Counted from the first letter of the stretch, positions 26,609 to 36,789 are shown. The stretch is DNA of 47,119 bases from Lentimicrobium sp. (GCA_023957275.1 JAMLHF010000034.1:1-47119); one strand, 5' to 3'. The notes: generated by a model not told the origin, from the letters alone. Made by a program: numbers and translations.

Positions 26609-28159
26609 TTACATTTTTATCTCGTCATCCACCTTGTTGAAGAAATGATATTCCAGGAAATGGTAGGATGGCATAGGGGTGAGCCTGATCCAGCGTTTGA
26701 ATTTAAAATACCATTTCATGCGGATGGACGGGAATCCATGCACAAGGTAGGAATAGACAAAGGGGTGGAGGTTTATTTTAATGTAAGGTTCATTCTGGTC
26801 GTGGATCAGGTAGCGGATGTTATTTTCTATCTGATCGATGTGAATGATGCTGGGTTTTATTTCGCCGGTTCCGCCGCAGGCCGGGCATTTCTCAAGGATC
26901 TGCACATTCATTTCGGGCCTTACACGCTGACGGGTAATCTGCACCAGGCCGAATTTGCTGGGTGGCAGAATGGTATGCTTGGCATGGTCTTTTGCCATTT
27001 CCTCTTTCAGCTTCTGGTAAAGCTTGCGGCGGTTGCCTCCTTCGTGCATATCAATAAAGTCCACCACAATGATTCCGCCCATATCGCGCAGGCGGAGCTG
27101 TCGGGCAATTTCGGCAGCCGCTTCGAGGTTAACAGCCAGGGCGTTCATCTCCTGAGAGATCTCCGAATTTACGCGGTGGCCGCTGTTTACGTCGATTACA
27201 TGCAGGGCTTCGGTATGCTCAATAATGAGGTAAACCCCGCTTTTGATGGTGATGATTTTCCCGAAGGAATTCTTGATCTGCTTGTCGATGCCAAAGTGCT
27301 CGAAAATGGGCACTTTGCCTTTGAAGAGCTTTACGATCTCGACCTTATCGGGCGCAATGGTCTTTATGTACGCCTTAATTTCTTCATAGATGCCTGCATC
27401 GTTAACATGGATATTGTTAAACGACTCGTTCAGCAGGTCGCGGAGGATGGCGGTGGTGCGGTCTATCTCGCTCAGGATGCGCTGGGGCGCTTTGGCACCC
27501 GGCAGTTTGGCAATCACGGCATCCCATTTCGCGGTGAGGTTGCGCAGATCGGCATCGAGGTCGGCCACCTTTTTGTTTTCGGCTACCGTACGGATAATTA
27601 CCCCGAAATTCCTGGGCTTAATGCTGGTAATGAGTCGCTTGAGCCTGTTGCGTTCTTCCACGCTCTTGATCTTCTGCGAAACGGAAACCCTTGTGGAGAA
27701 AGGCACCAGCACCAGGTAACGGCCGGCAAATGAAATTTCCGACGAAACCCTGGGCCCCTTGGTGGAGATGGGTTCCTTGGCAATCTGTATCAGTACCTGC
27801 TGGTTCTGGGTAAGCACCGAGGTGATCTTGCCGGTTTTTTCAATGTCCGGCTCAGGTTCCATATCCCCTATGGTAGGGACATCCGGTTTTCCGGTGAGGC
27901 TGAGCTTCAGCAGCTTGTTGAGCGAGTTGACCTGGGGGCCGAGGTCAAGATAATGGAGAAAAGCGTCTTTTTCGTAACCGACATCAACAAAAGCAGCATT
28001 CAGCCCGGGCATAATCTTTTTTACCCGACCGAGATAAATGTCACCTACCGAAAAATTATTATTGCTTTTTTCTTTGTTGAGTTCGACGAGGTCTTTGTCT
28101 TCAAGTAAAGCAATGTTCACTTCCGAAAGACCGGCATCGATAATCAGTTCCTTATTCAA
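26609..28159 (-). CDS. rng: Ribonuclease E/G family protein
   Basis: 516 residues, the size of RNase G rather than full RNase E, so without a long degradosome scaffold. Order: S1 RNA-binding domain (about 38-130), RNase H-like region, the catalytic DNase I-like domain with metal-binding Asp residues in IVVDFIDMHEGGNRRKLY (about 365-382), and the zinc-link CPACGG near residue 435. It cleaves single-stranded AU-rich RNA in rRNA maturation and mRNA decay. It lies downstream of HU and the mS38-like gene on the same strand, and its leader carries two strong inverted repeats. Confidence 0.96.
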   Translation of the reverse strand: MNKELIIDAGLSEVNIALLEDKDLVELNKEKSNNNFSVGDIYLGRVKKIMPGLNAAFVDVGYEKDAFLHYLDLGPQVNSLNKLLKLSLTGKPDVPTIGDMEPEPDIEKTGKITSVLTQNQQVLIQIAKEPISTKGPRVSSEISFAGRYLVLVPFSTRVSVSQKIKSVEERNRLKRLITSIKPRNFGVIIRTVAENKKVADLDADLRNLTAKWDAVIAKLPGAKAPQRILSEIDRTTAILRDLLNESFNNIHVNDAGIYEEIKAYIKTIAPDKVEIVKLFKGKVPIFEHFGIDKQIKNSFGKIITIKSGVYLIIEHTEALHVIDVNSGHRVNSEISQEMNALAVNLEAAAEIARQLRLRDMGGIIVVDFIDMHEGGNRRKLYQKLKEEMAKDHAKHTILPPSKFGLVQITRQRVRPEMNVQILEKCPACGGTGEIKPSIIHIDQIENNIRYLIHDQNEPYIKINLHPFVYSYLVHGFPSIRMKWYFKFKRWIRLTPMPSYHFLEYHFFNKVDDEIKM

Positions 28160-28203
28160 AATCCTGATTTTTAAGATGTAGTAAGGGCTGCAAATGGTTA
28201 TAG

Positions 28204-28298
28204 CTGTTTAACCCCCGGGTTTAACAGTAAACCTGACAGTAGCAGGAATTTTTCCACTACATGCCCCCGATGGTAATATACATGGGGGCATGCAGTGG
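28204..28298. repeat. Two inverted repeats in the rng leader
   Basis: CTGTTTAACCC (28204-28214) and GGGTTTAACAG (28217-28227) form an 11-bp stem with one mismatch and a 2-nt gap. CCACTACATGCCCCC (28254-28268) and GGGGGCATGCAGTGG (28284-28298) form a 15-bp stem with one mismatch and a 15-nt loop. Neither is followed by a convincing U tract towards rng, so they look like leader structures rather than terminators. Confidence 0.65.
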
Positions 28299-28318
28299 TT
28301 TTCCCAAATCAAGAAAAC

Positions 28319-28408
28319 TTATTTCTTTTTATGTCTGTTCTTGCGCAAGCGTTTTTTCCGCTTGTGCGTTGCCATTTTATGTCTTTTTCTTTTTTTTCCG
28401 CTGGGCAT
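28319..28408 (-). CDS. mS38-like microprotein (AURKAIP1/COX24 domain)
   Basis: 29 residues, MPSGKKRKRHKMATHKRKK followed by a Lys/Arg-rich end; two thirds of the residues are Lys, Arg or His. This is the AURKAIP1/COX24 domain known from mitochondrial small-subunit protein mS38 and widespread in Bacteroidota. The related bS22 of actinobacteria sits by the decoding centre, so a ribosomal role is likely (inference). It lies between HU and rng, 31 bp after HU, in the usual place for this phylum. Confidence 0.9.
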   Translation of the reverse strand: MPSGKKRKRHKMATHKRKKRLRKNRHKKK

Positions 28409-28439
28409 GATAAATTGATTTTAAAAGATGAACAACAGC

Positions 28440-28724
28440 TTATTTTACCTTGTTCTTAACTTCGTTGACGAAGGTCTTGGCAGGTTTAAAAGCGGGAATA
28501 TTGTGAGCCGGGATGATGATCGTGGTATTCTTTGAAATGTTACGACCGGTTTTTTCAGCCCTTCTCTTTGTAGTGAAGCTGCCAAAGCCCCTGAGGTAAA
28601 CGTTTTCACCATTGGCCAGTGAATTTTTCACTGCATCCATGAAAGCCTCAACAGTCTGCTGTACAGCAACCTTTTCAATATTGGTCTTACTAGCAATTTC
28701 AGCTACAATTTCTGCTTTTGTCAT
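28440..28724 (-). CDS. HU family DNA-binding protein
   Basis: 94 residues from the ATG at 28724 (MTKAEIVAEIASKT). The frame is open 17 codons further upstream, but the -7 box at 28773-28780 puts the transcription start inside that extension. Two N-terminal helices, the NVYLRGFGSFTTKRRAEKTGRN beta arm (split here only by position, about 44-65) and the C-terminal FKPAK signature identify HU/IHF. It bends and compacts DNA as a dimer. Same strand as the mS38-like gene and rng. Confidence 0.95.
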   Translation of the reverse strand: MTKAEIVAEIASKTNIEKVAVQQTVEAFMDAVKNSLANGENVYLRGFGSFTTKRRAEKTGRNISKNTTIIIPAHNIPAFKPAKTFVNEVKNKVK

Positions 28725-28772
28725 GTTGATTGAGTTTTTTAAAGATTTGAGAATAAATTTTTTAACGGGCTG

Positions 28773-28780
28773 CAAATATA
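28773..28780 (-). promoter_or_regulatory. -7 box for HU
   Basis: TATATTTG on the minus strand matches TAnnTTTG. The inferred start near 28766 supports the HU start at 28724. Confidence 0.6.
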
Positions 28781-28856
28781 AAGGTTTTTAAAACAAAACG
28801 AAAAAAATGCAGTTTTTTTAGGGGCAATTGCCTCAATTTAAGATATTTTCAGCAAA

Positions 28857-29939
28857 ATGAACGATTTTCAGCGGAAGATAATCCAATGGTACAATTTGAA
28901 TAAAAGGGATTTGCCCTGGCGGCAAACGCTTGACCCTTACCGGATATGGGTTTCGGAAATTATTCTTCAGCAAACCCGTGTCGATCAGGGGCTTGCCTAT
29001 TATGAGCGCTTTATTGCCCGTTTCCCTGATGTGAGACAACTTGCTGAAGCCGATGAACAGGAGGTGCTTTCGGTTTGGAAAGGTCTGGGCTATTACAGCC
29101 GCGCCCGCAATATGCACCATACCGCCCGCAGGATTGTTCAGGAATACGCGGGGGTATTTCCGGGTTCCTATCATCAGCTGCTCAGGCTGAAAGGCATCGG
29201 GAAGTACACCGCCGCTGCCATCGCCTCCATTTGCAGCCACGAGCCGGTCCCCGTGGTGGACGGGAATGTGGTCAGGGTTTTTTCACGGATATTTGGCATT
29301 GAAGCGATGGCGGGCACAACAGCCTCATTTAACAAGGTGTGGGAGCGTTCCTCGGCGCTGATCGACAGGGATGATCCCGGTACCTACAATCAGGCCGTGA
29401 TGGAATTCGGGGCGCTCTGTTGCAAACCCGCCAATCCCGGTTGTGGACAGTGTATCTTCCGGAACGACTGCTTTGCCTTTGGCAATCAGATGGTTGATAG
29501 GCTGCCTGTGAAGAAGAAGGAAATCTCCAGGCGGGAGCGCTGGTTCACCTATCTTTATGTTCGCGTTGGCGGCGGTAAGGTGCTGATGCAGCAACGCCCG
29601 CAGGGCGATATCTGGCAGAATCTCTGGGAACTGCCGCTGATTGAAGCCGATCACCTGCTTGGCCCGGCGGAAGTGAGTGCCCATCCGGTCGTAAATCAAG
29701 ACCGGGAGCGGCCGGAAATAATAGTGGTAAATCCGAAAGATTACCGGCATATCCTGACCCATCAGATCATCCATGCGCGTTTTTACGAGATTTCCGGTTA
29801 TCAGACCGGAGAAGCCTTTGAAGCCTTTGAAGCCGGAGATTACCGGGTGATGGAAGATCCGCTGGTTACCGGACTGCCCGTGTCCCGGCTGACGGATAGG
29901 TACCTGCATTGGCGGGCAGGGAATATGCAGGGTCTTTGA
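28857..29939 (+). CDS. mutY: A/G-specific adenine glycosylase
   Basis: 360 residues. It removes adenine mispaired with 8-oxoguanine. Helix-hairpin-helix glycosylase core with Glu34 (WVSEIILQQT), the hairpin LKGIGKYTA (about 111-119) and catalytic Asp135 (VVDGNVVR). A [4Fe-4S] loop with Cys189, 196, 199 and 205 shows the C-x6-C-x2-C-x5-C spacing. The C-terminal NUDIX-like domain (about 225-350) recognises 8-oxoG. Divergent from HU with about 80 bp between the -7 box of HU and this start. Confidence 0.97.
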   Translation: MNDFQRKIIQWYNLNKRDLPWRQTLDPYRIWVSEIILQQTRVDQGLAYYERFIARFPDVRQLAEADEQEVLSVWKGLGYYSRARNMHHTARRIVQEYAGVFPGSYHQLLRLKGIGKYTAAAIASICSHEPVPVVDGNVVRVFSRIFGIEAMAGTTASFNKVWERSSALIDRDDPGTYNQAVMEFGALCCKPANPGCGQCIFRNDCFAFGNQMVDRLPVKKKEISRRERWFTYLYVRVGGGKVLMQQRPQGDIWQNLWELPLIEADHLLGPAEVSAHPVVNQDRERPEIIVVNPKDYRHILTHQIIHARFYEISGYQTGEAFEAFEAGDYRVMEDPLVTGLPVSRLTDRYLHWRAGNMQGL

Positions 29940-30077
29940 AATTCAAATAATTATCTCCGGGCGGCAGGGCAATTAATGTTTCGGTGCGCCACCGCCGTTG
30001 GCGGGGCAGGCTGCACCTGATGATGTCGCGGTGCGCTGCACATGTGGAGTGAGCGGGGGACAGGGAAGAAATTCCGC

Positions 30078-30108
30078 TTGTTTTTCGTGGTGTTATGCAG
30101 TATATTTG
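30078..30108 (+). promoter_or_regulatory. Promoter of ssb (-33 and -7 boxes)
   Basis: TTG at 30078-30080, a 20-bp spacer and TATATTTG at 30101-30108, close to the phylum consensus TTTG-N19/21-TAnnTTTG. The inferred start lies about 22 nt before the ssb ATG. Confidence 0.65.
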
Positions 30109-30137
30109 TCATTATAACAGGCTAAACAAAAAGCAAT

Positions 30138-30563
30138 ATGGCAAGAGGTGTCAACAAGGCGATCCTGATTGGTAATCTGGGCAGGGATCCTGAAATTCAG
30201 AATTTTGACAAGGGTGTGAAGAAGGCATCATTTTCGCTGGCCACCACTGAAACTTACCGCAACCGCGAAGGGCAGGAGATGGAGCAAACGGAATGGCATA
30301 ACATTATCCTCTGGCGCGGACTGGCCGAGATCGCCGAGAAATTCCTGAGGAAAGGTTCCCAGGTATATATCGAGGGCCGTATCCGGAACCGCTCCTACGA
30401 AAAAGACGGACAAAAGCGCTACATAACCGAAATAGAAGGGGATACGCTGAACCTGCTGGGATCAAGGCAGTCGAACGATTCTTCCTCTTACCAGGAAAAT
30501 CAGCCATCTGCACAACCGGCACCCCCGCCTGTGCAGGAGCCGGAAGATGACCTGCCATTCTGA
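30138..30563 (+). CDS. ssb: Single-stranded DNA-binding protein
   Basis: 141 residues. An OB-fold (about 4-105) with the signature NKAILIGNLGRDPEI, WHNIILWRGLAE and KGSQVYIEGRIRNRSY; then a flexible Ser/Gln/Pro-rich tail ending in the acidic tip DDLPF that binds partner proteins in replication and repair. Expressed from its own promoter and convergent with the lyase-like gene; only a weak CCCTG/CAGGG hairpin lies between. Confidence 0.96.
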   Translation: MARGVNKAILIGNLGRDPEIQNFDKGVKKASFSLATTETYRNREGQEMEQTEWHNIILWRGLAEIAEKFLRKGSQVYIEGRIRNRSYEKDGQKRYITEIEGDTLNLLGSRQSNDSSSYQENQPSAQPAPPPVQEPEDDLPF

Positions 30564-30628
30564 ACCGGAATAATTTGATTTAATAAGTCTTACCCTGTCA
30601 CCCTTTACGGCAGGGCATGGTGTTATGC

Positions 30629-31639
30629 TCAGGCCTTTCCGCTCAGCGATTTGGGGATTCTGCCGTTTTTAATGGACTCTGAACGCAGGCGACGGCCAAC
30701 GATGCGTTCCGTCATGGCTCCCGTTTCCAGGATGCGGTCGATGTCGAGGTTGGTTTGAATGCCCATCTCATCCATCATTACCACCATATCCTCCGTTGTA
30801 ACAAGTCCGGTAATGCCGGGATCTTTATAATAGTATGAGCCGGTTCCGGCCACGGGCACTCCGTCCACAAAGTTGGCCGGCTGCCCGCCTATCCCCCCGA
30901 GGGTAGATTCATAATTTGTCATGCCCGCCTGCAAAGCGGCCAGCACATTGGCCAGGCCCCAGCCCCGGGTGGTGTGGAGGTGCACAATGTGTTTTTCAGG
31001 ATTCGGAATGCTGTCGAGCAGCATCGAAAAATAACGGTACACCCGGTCGGGCGAAGCGGAGCCGTCGTGATCGGCGTGCTCCACATCGTTTGCGCCTATA
31101 TCCAGCCAGCGTTTGGTGAAATCAATCGCTTTTTCCATCTTTGTTGGTCCTTCGATCGGGCAGCCCCAGATGGTGCTGACGGTTCCGTTTACCTTGATGC
31201 CCGCATCGTGTGCCAGGGGAATGTACTTCTCAGCCATTTTCCAGTATTCATCCAGCGAAAGGCCCGAATTTTTCCGGTGGTGCGATTCACTGGTCGAAAC
31301 CATCAGCAGGATGCGGTCGGGCCCCCAGCCCTCCTTGCGGGCTTCAATGGCGCGCTCTATGGCCTTTTCGCGGATGGTCACCGCGGTAATGCTTACCCCG
31401 TCGATCAGATGGGCTACCGCTTTGCTTTTGCGGATGCCTTTGAGCAGGGCATCGGCATCCCTGAACTGCGGCATCCCTTTGGGATTGCCCAGGTTGGTGA
31501 GTTCAATGTGCTTAAAACCGCTGAGTATAAGCTGTTCAGCCACCCACAGCTTGGCTTCGGTGGGGATAAATTTTTCTTCGTGCTGAAATCCGTCGCGGAC
31601 AGTGATATCGCCAATGGTTACTTTTTCGGGGTAGTTCAT
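30629..31639 (-). CDS. HMG-CoA lyase-like protein without catalytic Cys
   Basis: 336 residues from the ATG at 31639; the frame stays open to 31723. A DRE-TIM metallolyase barrel: TVRDGFQHE with metal-binding Asp16, HLH at His220 and His222, and Asn256 as likely fourth ligand. In HMG-CoA lyase the loop reads GGCP and its Cys acts as acid; here it reads GIGGQPAN with Gln253. The HFHDT motif is also changed to HLHTT. So the protein is probably a lyase or aldolase of this family with another substrate. It stands alone, convergent with ssb. The 350 bp upstream (31640-31989) hold a TACATTTG at 31738-31745 on the plus strand and the poly-G run. Confidence 0.88.
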   Translation of the reverse strand: MNYPEKVTIGDITVRDGFQHEEKFIPTEAKLWVAEQLILSGFKHIELTNLGNPKGMPQFRDADALLKGIRKSKAVAHLIDGVSITAVTIREKAIERAIEARKEGWGPDRILLMVSTSESHHRKNSGLSLDEYWKMAEKYIPLAHDAGIKVNGTVSTIWGCPIEGPTKMEKAIDFTKRWLDIGANDVEHADHDGSASPDRVYRYFSMLLDSIPNPEKHIVHLHTTRGWGLANVLAALQAGMTNYESTLGGIGGQPANFVDGVPVAGTGSYYYKDPGITGLVTTEDMVVMMDEMGIQTNLDIDRILETGAMTERIVGRRLRSESIKNGRIPKSLSGKA

Positions 31640-31939
31640 GCTTTTTACTTTTCCACTGTTAAACACCTTAACCACAGGCTTGTTCACCGGGATATGCAGT
31701 TTTGTGCATATTACGGCGATCACCGGATAATTACAGTTACATTTGAATCCGGATCAGACATTGGTCATTGATTATTCCGGGATATCCTTAAAAAATTGAA
31801 GTTCATCCCGCAAGGGCAACCTATTGATTATATCAGACAAATACACCCGCATGCTTAACCTGTCCGGGAAAATTGAAAATACATGACTACGGATACTTTT
31901 TTATTTGGAAGGATTCTGAATTACAAAAATATCGCGATT

Positions 31940-31977
<38 letters not shown>

Positions 31978-31989
31978 AATCTCTTTCTT

Positions 31990-34900
31990 ATGCGCAACCG
32001 GATTGTCCAGCTGGTATTTATAGTTTTACTGATTCCGGATCTTTATGCCGGAACTCGGCACCCCGGTGCATACCCATATCGCGGCGCGAAGGATTGAGCA
32101 ACGGGGCGGTCAATGCCATCGCGCGGGATGCCGAAGGATATATCTGGCTTGGCACCTGAACGGGCTGAACCGTTACGACGGTCATGGAATAGAAACCTTT
32201 CTTCCCGGAAGCGACCGGGCAGTATTCACAACCATGTAATCCGGGAGATCTTCCTCGGCTTGGGCCCGCTGTGGCTGATGACAAACAAGGGGATTGCCTT
32301 ATATAATGAAACCGGCAGTTTTTCGGCTTTTTTACCGACGAACCGGAGCAGATCAATTATGAAAACGATATTTTGCTTTCGCTGACGGCCATAGCCGTGG
32401 CATCGGTTTACGGACGGGCCTGTTCCGTTTCAGCGAAGCCGTAAAGCAGTTTGTTCCTCGTGCCTTTGGATGCAGCGGCGATAAGGGTAAAGCGTGTTCA
32501 TATGGCAGGAAGCACCTTATACTGCATTACCGCGGATGGCGAATTGCTCCGGGCTTGAAGGCAACCGCCTGGCAAAGGTTCTGAACCTGCCCCTCGGCAG
32601 CGCACTTACCGCTTGTCCATTCAGGAGGCAGGAGGCAGCTGCTTTTCGTTACCCAGCGTTCAGGCCTGCCCTTGTTACAGATCTGAAAACCCTGAAATAC
32701 AACGACTGAGTCTTCCCGACGATGTCATTACCAGCCTTCAGCCTCGCGGCAGGCGGGCGTTTTATGGGCCGGAACCGAAAAGGAAGGATTTTCAGGTATA
32801 CCATCAAAACCCGCACCTTTGCAGAACCCGGAAAGGTTGGCGGGCAGGATGCCGGCATACCCATTTCCACGCGTATTCTTTGTATTTACGAAACCGAGCC
32901 GGATATCCTGGACAGGCACCGACGGGAACGGCGCATTTACCATGAAACTCACCGAGTTCCCGGTTACGCGCCTGTCATCGGAACAGCTTTCCTATCCCAT
33001 TGTGCGCAGCATACTGGTTACCCGGAAAACGACATCCTGAATGGCACCAAAGGCGGAGGCTGTTTTTGACGCCGGGGGCAGGCGCATCCGGCAGATTTCG
33101 GTGAAAGACGGGTTGAGCAACAATCTCTGTGCTGTCGTTTCATGAACGTCCGGATGGTTCCGTTTGGGTGGGCACGGACGGAAACGGAATCGACCTGCTC
33201 GTCCGATTACCGGACCATCCGCAACTTCCCGCGCGACTTCGGCAAAGAAACGCCCTGGTGTTTTGCATCGGTTTACCGCATTATGGAAGATAGTGACGGC
33301 AGATGACTGGGAACCAGCGGATATGGCGTTATTCGGTAAGAACGGGGAAAACGGCGATCCGGAGAGCTGCAGTACAGTTTGTGCTGGATCCCGACCAGGC
33401 GCCCGGGCGTAGAAACAGATAGTATATGCCCTCACCGAAGAGAGGCCGGGCACATCTGGATAGCACCTGAGGGTTCGGCGTTTACCGTTACAATACCATT
33501 GCGCAGCGGGTGATATTCAATACAACGCACAAACACACCCCGATTTATCCGAAACGACGATATCCTGTCCTGTTCACCGATCACAAAGGATCGTGCGGGC
33601 GGGCAGCAGCAGCGGGCTGTTCTAGCTGAACCGGTGTCACGATTCGGAAACCGGCGGGTACCGACGCACTGTGGGCGGCTCGAATACCAGCATACATACC
33701 ATCAGGCAGGATTTATCGGTAGTCTGTGGATTACCACCAAATCAGGGCTTATCGATGATCGACAGTACCCGCCGCAATGCAGAGTTTTAATATAAACGAC
33801 GGATCGATCAATTTGAATACAGCGACGGGGCTTGCTTGACAAAAACAGCGCCGTTTGTTGCGTGGGAGGGACTATGGGGGTTGACATTGTGCAAGATGGA
33901 TGCCATACGGTCTCGTCCTACTTCCCGCCGGTAGCGGTAAAATCAGCTGCTGATACGCAATGTGCCGGTAAGTCCGGGCGAAGGAAGCGTGCTGTTAAAA
34001 AGATGAACCTTCAGCATGAGCTGGAGTTGAAGCACAACCAGAACTCGCTGACGTTTTTTGTACCCCCTGGCTTACTGGGGCCGTGAGCGCCGTCTGCATT
34101 TCGTACCGTCTGCTGAATTATGCCGACGCATGGGAGGTAATTCCACCTGAACAGCCGCTGGCATTTTCGAACCTGGAAGCGGGCAATTATACCCTTCAGC
34201 TGCGTGTGAGCGATGAGAACGGATATGTCGGAAGTGGTCAGGGAGATCTGGATTACGGTACATCCCCGTTCTGGCGGACCGGCTGGGCCATTGCCGGATA
34301 TATTGCGCTGTTTTTTCTGGTACAGTTTCTGATTTTCAATGCATACCGCCGACGCGAAGCCCGCCGCAAGGAAGCTGCCCTTCAGGAGATGAAGATCAGT
34401 CAGAAAAAGGAGCTACAGGCGTATAAAATCGAATTTTTTACCAATGTGGCGCATGAGTTCCGAACCCCGCTTACGCTGATCAGCTCACACATTCATGCAT
34501 TGATCGAGGAAAAAGCTTACTTCCGAAACCCCGCCTGCTCAAGGTGTACAACAGCCTCAAACTGAGAGAAGCTGGTACCGATCATGCAGTTCCGCAAGCT
34601 GGAGAAGGGCACGGAGCCTTTGAATATTCAGGAGACGGATCCTTGCAGCCTGATCCGGAGGTGGTATCCGACCTTGAGTTGCTGGCAGCACAGCGCAACA
34701 TCCGCTGTACCGTTGACGGTTGTGAAAGTCCCTATCCTTCAGGACGGATGCCGACAAATTCCAAAGGATCATTACCAACCTGGTTTCCAACGCCATCAAG
34801 TACAATGTGGAGGGAGGCAGGGTAAATATCCGGATATCACGGCAGCCTGACCGGCTTACGGTAGAGGTACAGGATACGGGAATTGAATAAAGCCGGAGCT

Positions 34901-35941
34901 CCTGCCCAGTTTTGAGCCTTCGGCATCTCATCGGCCAAAAAGCGGGCAGTTTCCCGGGCTATCGCTCCACCGGTATCGGCCTGGCTGTTACCAAAGGACT
35001 CACCGAATTGCTGAAGGAATCCGTATCGAGAGTCAGCCCGGAACAGGAAGTACGTTTATCTGTACCTTTCCGGAAGTATTTCAGGTAAATACCGATGTCC
35101 CCTCAGCTCCGGCACTGACGTTACGGAACCGGATGCCTGGTTTATTGAAGAACCGGAGAGTGCCCTGCTCCTTCCGACCACCGTTCAATTGCGGAGAACC
35201 GTTCGCTGCTGCTGCTGGTGGACGATGATCCGGAAATTCTGTCGTTGTTGAAGGACTTTCTTCAGGAATCGTATAACCTGATATTTGCGGAAACGGGGTG
35301 GAAGCCTGGCAGAAAGTGCTTGCGCACAAGCCTGACCTGATCGTATCTGATGTGATGATGCCTGAAATGGACGGACGAATTGCGCCGCAGTTTGCGCGAT
35401 AATCGGATACCAGTCACCTGCCCCTGATAATGCTTACGGCCAAAGCCGAGATTGAGACCGCATTGCCGGCCTGGAAAGCGGGAGCCGATTCATACATACC
35501 CAAGCCCTTCCATCCCGGAGCATCTGAGGGTGAGGATAGAAAAACTGCTTGAAGTGCGGCGGAATATCCCGGGCAATCGCTTCGCCGGCAGCGACGACAG
35601 CCTGGCGATGATCAAGGAGCTGCCCGACCCGTTTTTCCAGAAGATGCTTTCATATCGATGAGAACATTGACGATGAAACGCTTACCGCTGAAAAATTGTG
35701 CGACCGCATGGCCACACGCAGGTCATCCCTGTACGAAAAGACAAAATCGGCACTGGGTACCACCCCGCACGGTATGATCAACCAACGCAGACTGAGCAAA
35801 GCGGCAACTCTTCTGCTTTCGACCCAGTTAACAGTAAGCGAGATCATTGATCAGACGGGATTTTCCAGCCGTACCCATTTTTACGATCTGTTTGGCAAAG
35901 CTTACAACTGTTCTCCATCAGAGTATCGTCAGCGGGTCTGA
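31990..35941 (+). pseudogene. Hybrid two-component regulator, frameshifted
   Basis: The segment would code for about 1317 residues, the normal size of a Bacteroidota HTCS regulator, and every domain is found in order across the three frames: signal peptide (from 31990), two-component propeller repeats (GLSNGAVNAIARDAEGYIWL near 32091), a YYY domain and membrane helix (34240-34340), histidine kinase with HEFRTP (His codon 34452-34454), ATPase N box NLVSNAIKY near 34780, receiver with VDDD and SDVMMPEMDG (Asp codon 35349-35351), and an AraC helix-turn-helix ending at the TGA at 35941. Frame changes at about 32050-32087, 32158, 32216-32219, 32326-32333 and 32397-32400 each equal loss of one base. 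Domain motifs are otherwise intact. It likely controls the PUL downstream. Confidence 0.88.
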
Positions 35942-36360
35942 GTGATTTTTGATTTTGGTCCCGATGGCTATCGGGAGCGGATTTTGGAATGTACCAATCC
36001 TGGAGATCACCCTTCGCAGGATAACAAGTGATTTTTGATTTTTTTACGCGCGAAGATCCCGCCATAGCGGGGCAAGCTGCTAAGGCGCAAAGATTGTTTT
36101 TTCTCCATTTTTCACACTCAAGTGCGATCTGTGACTACGTCGAATCAGTTTTATAAATCGGAAATTCTATAATCCACCACCTTCCTTGTCAGGATGAAAT
36201 CTGAAATCCCTTGTCTCTTGCGGAAAGGATGAGGTTAAGGATGAGGTAGGAAGTAAGAAGTAGGAAGTAAGACTGCAAATCCCGCCTCCCCTTGTCACCC
36301 CGTCCTTTGTCTTCTTGTCCGTTTTTTTGGAAACTAAAGAATAATGTCCCAAAATCCAAA
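35942..36360. other. Non-coding, low-complexity spacer
   Basis: No coding frame is supported. It contains a purine-rich imperfect tandem (GGAAGTAAGAAGTAGGAAGTAAG region, about 36222-36272), stretches of GATTTTTGATTT, and pyrimidine-rich text of the CTTGTCACCCCGTC type that returns in the next repeats. Confidence 0.6.
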
Positions 36361-36466
36361 ATCCGCCTTCCCCTTGTCACCCCGTCTCCTTGTCTCCTTG
36401 TCACTGTCTGAAGAGCATTCCTTATTCAGTGAGAAGTTCGTCCCTCGTCCCGGACCCTGAGCGTGC

Positions 36467-36487
36467 ACCCTGAGCGGAGTCGAAGGG
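36467..36487. repeat. CCCTGAGCGGAGTCGAAGGG-type motif
   Basis: A dispersed motif known from intergenic DNA of many environmental bacteria, here once in full with a degenerate second part (GAGCCGAAGGG) right after. It is a short imperfect palindrome of unknown role. Confidence 0.6.
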
Positions 36488-36539
36488 GAGCCGAAGGGCC
36501 GTCCCTCGTCCCTTTTTTGCGTCCCTCGTTTCTTAGTGA

Positions 36540-36602
36540 AAGGTTGAGGTTAAGTCTAAGGTTGAGGCTAAGGTTGAGGTTAAGGTTGAGGCTGAGGTTA
36601 AG
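36540..36602. repeat. 12-bp tandem repeat AAGGTTGAGGYT
   Basis: About five imperfect copies of a 12-bp unit AAGGTTGAGGTT or AAGGTTGAGGCT, purine-rich on the plus strand. Confidence 0.8.
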
Positions 36603-36789
36603 AAATTATAGAAATCAGAAATTCTTTCAACCCCCAATTTCCTTGCCAGGGAAGGATTTTTAAATTCGCAATCTCTCGTTATCCGGCTATCGCCGTCTCC
36701 CGAGACAAGCGCAATCCAAAATCCGCAATCCCCTTATCACCCCGTCTCCTTGTCACTGTCTGAAGAGCATTTCTTTTCAGTGAGAAGTT

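Noticed and set aside
28254-28298. Rho-independent terminator before rng
   Set aside because: The stem is strong, but no U tract follows in the direction of rng transcription.
36463-36663. Frame rich in Leu-Arg repeats
   Set aside because: It is the translation of the 12-bp purine tandem repeat; no start context or promoter.
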